From the NCBI RefSeq assembly GCF_013001025.1, contig NZ_CP053021.1, positions 2,497,501 to 2,561,500 of the forward strand: a DNA stretch of 64,000 nt. Reading direction: 5' to 3'. How positions within the stretch are numbered: position 1 is the stretch's first letter; each line of letters opens with the position of its first letter. Below, one piece after another: positions 62,301 to 64,000 of the stretch. The translations under genes were made by a program, and so were the position numbers. Origin of the DNA: Sphingobium yanoikuyae (lineage in GTDB: Bacteria; Pseudomonadota; Alphaproteobacteria; Sphingomonadales; Sphingomonadaceae). The notes under the pieces were generated by a model. The model saw nothing but the letters and a program-made list of their open reading frames with translations, had not been told where the DNA came from and ran no database searches.

Positions 62301-63880
62301 AACTGCCGACCGACGTCGTGAAGATGTACAAGGAAGTGCATGGCTGGGTCGGCATCATTTCCGGCCTGTGCCTGTTCATCGCCTTCTATGCCGGGGCACT
62401 GACCATGTTCGAGTTGCCCTTGCAGCGCTGGGCCTCGCCCCCGCCGACGCTGGCGCCGCCCCCTTCGCTGGAGCGGACGCCGGAACTGGTCGCCAAGGTT
62501 CTGGCCACCCATCCGCAGGCGGCAAAGGGCTATGACATCAACCTCGTCATCGATGCTGCCCATCCGGCCCGAATGACATGGATGGTGCGTGGCGAAGCGG
62601 ACGAGCATGGCGGCGGCCAGCGTTATTATGCTTCGCTGGCGCCGGATGGCGCACTGCAGGTCGAAAGCCAGGGGCCGTCCGAGGTCGCGCAGTTGATCGA
62701 TGTGCTGCACCAGCAGGTCGGCCTGCCCTTCGACCATGAGATTTCCATGCCGATCATGGGCGCGATCGCGCTGCTCTACACCATCGCTCTGGTGTCGGGG
62801 CTGGTCGTGCTGCTGCCCAGCCTCGTCAGCGACCTGTTCGCGCTGCGCATCGGCAGGAATGTGAAGCGCATGTGGCTCGATGTCCACAATGTGCTGGGCC
62901 TGTTCAGCCTGCCCTTCCACATCATCATGGCGCTGACCGCAGTCGTCTTCGCCTTCCATGACCAATTCTACGGTGCGCAGGGGCTGGCCTTTGGTGGCGG
63001 CGCGGAGCGGGCGCGGCCAAGCCTGTCGGCCCCGGCCGAGGGACCGCCGCCCGCCACGCTGACGCCGGCGCAGATCGTCGCCCGCGTGCGCGAGCAGGCG
63101 CCCGGCTTCACGCCAGAGACATTAGTCTATGGTCAGGGACGTGGCGGCCTGCCGGCGCTGCGGGTGCAGGGCAGCGATGCCCGCTACGGCCTGCGCGCGC
63201 CGACCTATGGCATGGCCGGGATCGATCCGCAGACCGGTGCGATCACCGGCACCGACTATATGCCCGGCATGCAGGATGGCTGGTCGGCGACGATCACCAG
63301 CTTCTTTGCCCTGCATTTCGGCAATTTTGGCGGGAATACGATCCGCTGGGCCTATTTCCTGCTGGGGCTAGCCGGTGCCTTCCTCTTCTATACCGGCAAT
63401 CTCCTCTGGGTGGAATCGCGCCGCAAGAAGGAGCGCAAGGCGGGCGCGGTCGAACAGACGCGGGCGACACGCATCCTGGGCGCGCTGACTGTGGGCGTGC
63501 CGATGGGCAGCATCGCCGGCATTTCGGTGACGCTGGCGGCGGCCAAACTGCTGGGCAGCCATGCCAGCTATGGCATGCACAGCGTCATCTATTATGCCCT
63601 CTTCCTGATCGCGGCCGGCTGGGCGCTGGCGCGCGGAGCGGCGCGATCGGGCGTGGAATTGGCGATCCTGGGCGCGGTGGCGATGTTGTGCATCCCGGCC
63701 GCAAGCCTGATCGCGGGGACCGGCTGGTATGATGCGCCTGCACTGATGCTGGTGGATCTCACGGCAGTGCTGCTGGCAGTGCTGCTGTTCCTGTCGGCGC
63801 GGGCTGCGGCCCGTCGTGCGGCGGCCGGTCAGCGCGACAGCATCTGGTCGACGATCAGGCCGGTTGCCGACCCTGGTTGA
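62297..63880 (+). CDS. PepSY-associated transmembrane protein
   Basis: A 527-residue inner-membrane PepSY-TM protein starting at GTG 62297. The first helix VHGWVGIISGLCLFIAFYAGALTMF is followed by a periplasmic region, helices around MGAIALLYTIALVSGLVVLLPSL and LDVHNVLGLFSLPFHIIMALTAVVF, a second PepSY-like region (TPAQIVARVREQAPGFTPETLVYG), the LHFGNFGGNTIRWAYFLLGLAGAFLFYTGNLLWVESRRKKE helix and four C-terminal helices. Conserved histidines in VHGW, DVHNV and ALHFG suggest haem or metal binding, as in ferric-chelate reductase proposals for this family. Fewer than half of its residues appear to match the protein at 4715. Confidence 0.88.
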   Translation: MKLPTDVVKMYKEVHGWVGIISGLCLFIAFYAGALTMFELPLQRWASPPPTLAPPPSLERTPELVAKVLATHPQAAKGYDINLVIDAAHPARMTWMVRGEADEHGGGQRYYASLAPDGALQVESQGPSEVAQLIDVLHQQVGLPFDHEISMPIMGAIALLYTIALVSGLVVLLPSLVSDLFALRIGRNVKRMWLDVHNVLGLFSLPFHIIMALTAVVFAFHDQFYGAQGLAFGGGAERARPSLSAPAEGPPPATLTPAQIVARVREQAPGFTPETLVYGQGRGGLPALRVQGSDARYGLRAPTYGMAGIDPQTGAITGTDYMPGMQDGWSATITSFFALHFGNFGGNTIRWAYFLLGLAGAFLFYTGNLLWVESRRKKERKAGAVEQTRATRILGALTVGVPMGSIAGISVTLAAAKLLGSHASYGMHSVIYYALFLIAAGWALARGAARSGVELAILGAVAMLCIPAASLIAGTGWYDAPALMLVDLTAVLLAVLLFLSARAAARRAAAGQRDSIWSTIRPVADPG

Positions 63881-63990
63881 TGCCCACTTCAATCGCGCTC
63901 TTCAAATCAATCACGGTGCAATCGGCCGTTATGGCAGGCGTCGCAGCGGCGGCTGGCATAGCGATCGGTGGCATAGGATTGGTCGATTGA
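63880..63990 (+). CDS. Candidate 36-residue hydrophobic peptide
   Basis: ATG 63880 shares a base with the PepSY stop and opens a 36-residue frame (MPTSIALFKSITVQSAVMAG and a glycine/alanine/isoleucine-rich end) with one potential membrane helix. The coupling geometry matches the rest of the operon, but so short a frame could be chance. A further ATG at 63997 runs off the window. Confidence 0.3.
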   Translation: MPTSIALFKSITVQSAVMAGVAAAAGIAIGGIGLVD

Positions 63991-64000
63991 ACGGCAATGA

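Overview
The window is high-GC DNA from an alphaproteobacterium, most likely a sphingomonad (Sphingomonas/Sphingobium type). The evidence is seven TonB-dependent receptors in 64 kb, Caulobacter/sphingomonad-style carbohydrate receptors, PepSY/DUF3325 iron-receptor operons and dense overlapping (ATGA/GTGA/TGATG) operon structure. No rRNA, intact tRNA or CRISPR array was seen. All functions are read from the sequence and from recalled family motifs; no searches were run.

Layout. 1-2.1 kb: the end of an SNase-like nuclease, an AlkB-like dioxygenase, a short leader-like ORF with a perfect terminator, an SRPBCC protein and a remnant of an AbiEi antitoxin. 2.1-9.5 kb: iron uptake, with a siderophore-type receptor divergent from a six-gene operon (PepSY membrane protein, DUF3325, DUF3649, a proline-rich TonB-like protein, a receptor, a small unknown protein). 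9.6-24.8 kb: organosulfur acquisition. It holds a receptor plus an NtaA/DszA-type flavin monooxygenase, then an ssu-type operon (SsuC, SsuB, thiol dioxygenase, triple rhodanese, SsuD, SsuA, class II aldolase), a divergent LysR regulator, and a second operon (small ORF, lipoprotein binding protein, acyl-CoA-dehydrogenase-fold oxidoreductase, D-2-hydroxyacid dehydrogenase).

24.9-37.6 kb and 42.3-48.5 kb: two parts of a rhamnogalacturonan/pectin utilisation locus. The first has DUF2264, DUF4861, a FadR-type GntR regulator, a receptor, an ExuT-like transporter, GH105, KduI and a GH2 beta-galactosidase. The second has a receptor, a DUF6250 protein and a PL26-type rhamnogalacturonan lyase. Between them is 4.7 kb of unrelated DNA: a rhomboid protease, an IS5-family element that cut an overlapping gene pair, a probable frameshifted gene, and two fragments resembling tRNA 3' ends.

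48.6-58.3 kb: a second organosulfur-like module. One operon encodes an aldolase, a lipoprotein binding protein, a receptor, a flavin monooxygenase, a Tat-exported DOPA-4,5-dioxygenase-like protein and an SDR lacking its catalytic lysine. Convergent to it lie a ferredoxin, an AprA-like flavoprotein and a decayed flavin monooxygenase pseudogene. 58.6-63.9 kb: a second iron-receptor operon (siderophore receptor, IroE-like esterase, DUF3325, a small membrane protein, PepSY).

The best candidate for an undescribed system is the pair of sulfur modules. They combine outer-membrane receptors, three solute-binding proteins sharing one visible SsuBC, and several C-S-bond-cleaving-type monooxygenases with aldolases, a periplasmic ring-cleavage-type dioxygenase and an atypical SDR. 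This looks like import and stepwise desulfurisation of larger, perhaps aromatic, organosulfur compounds.
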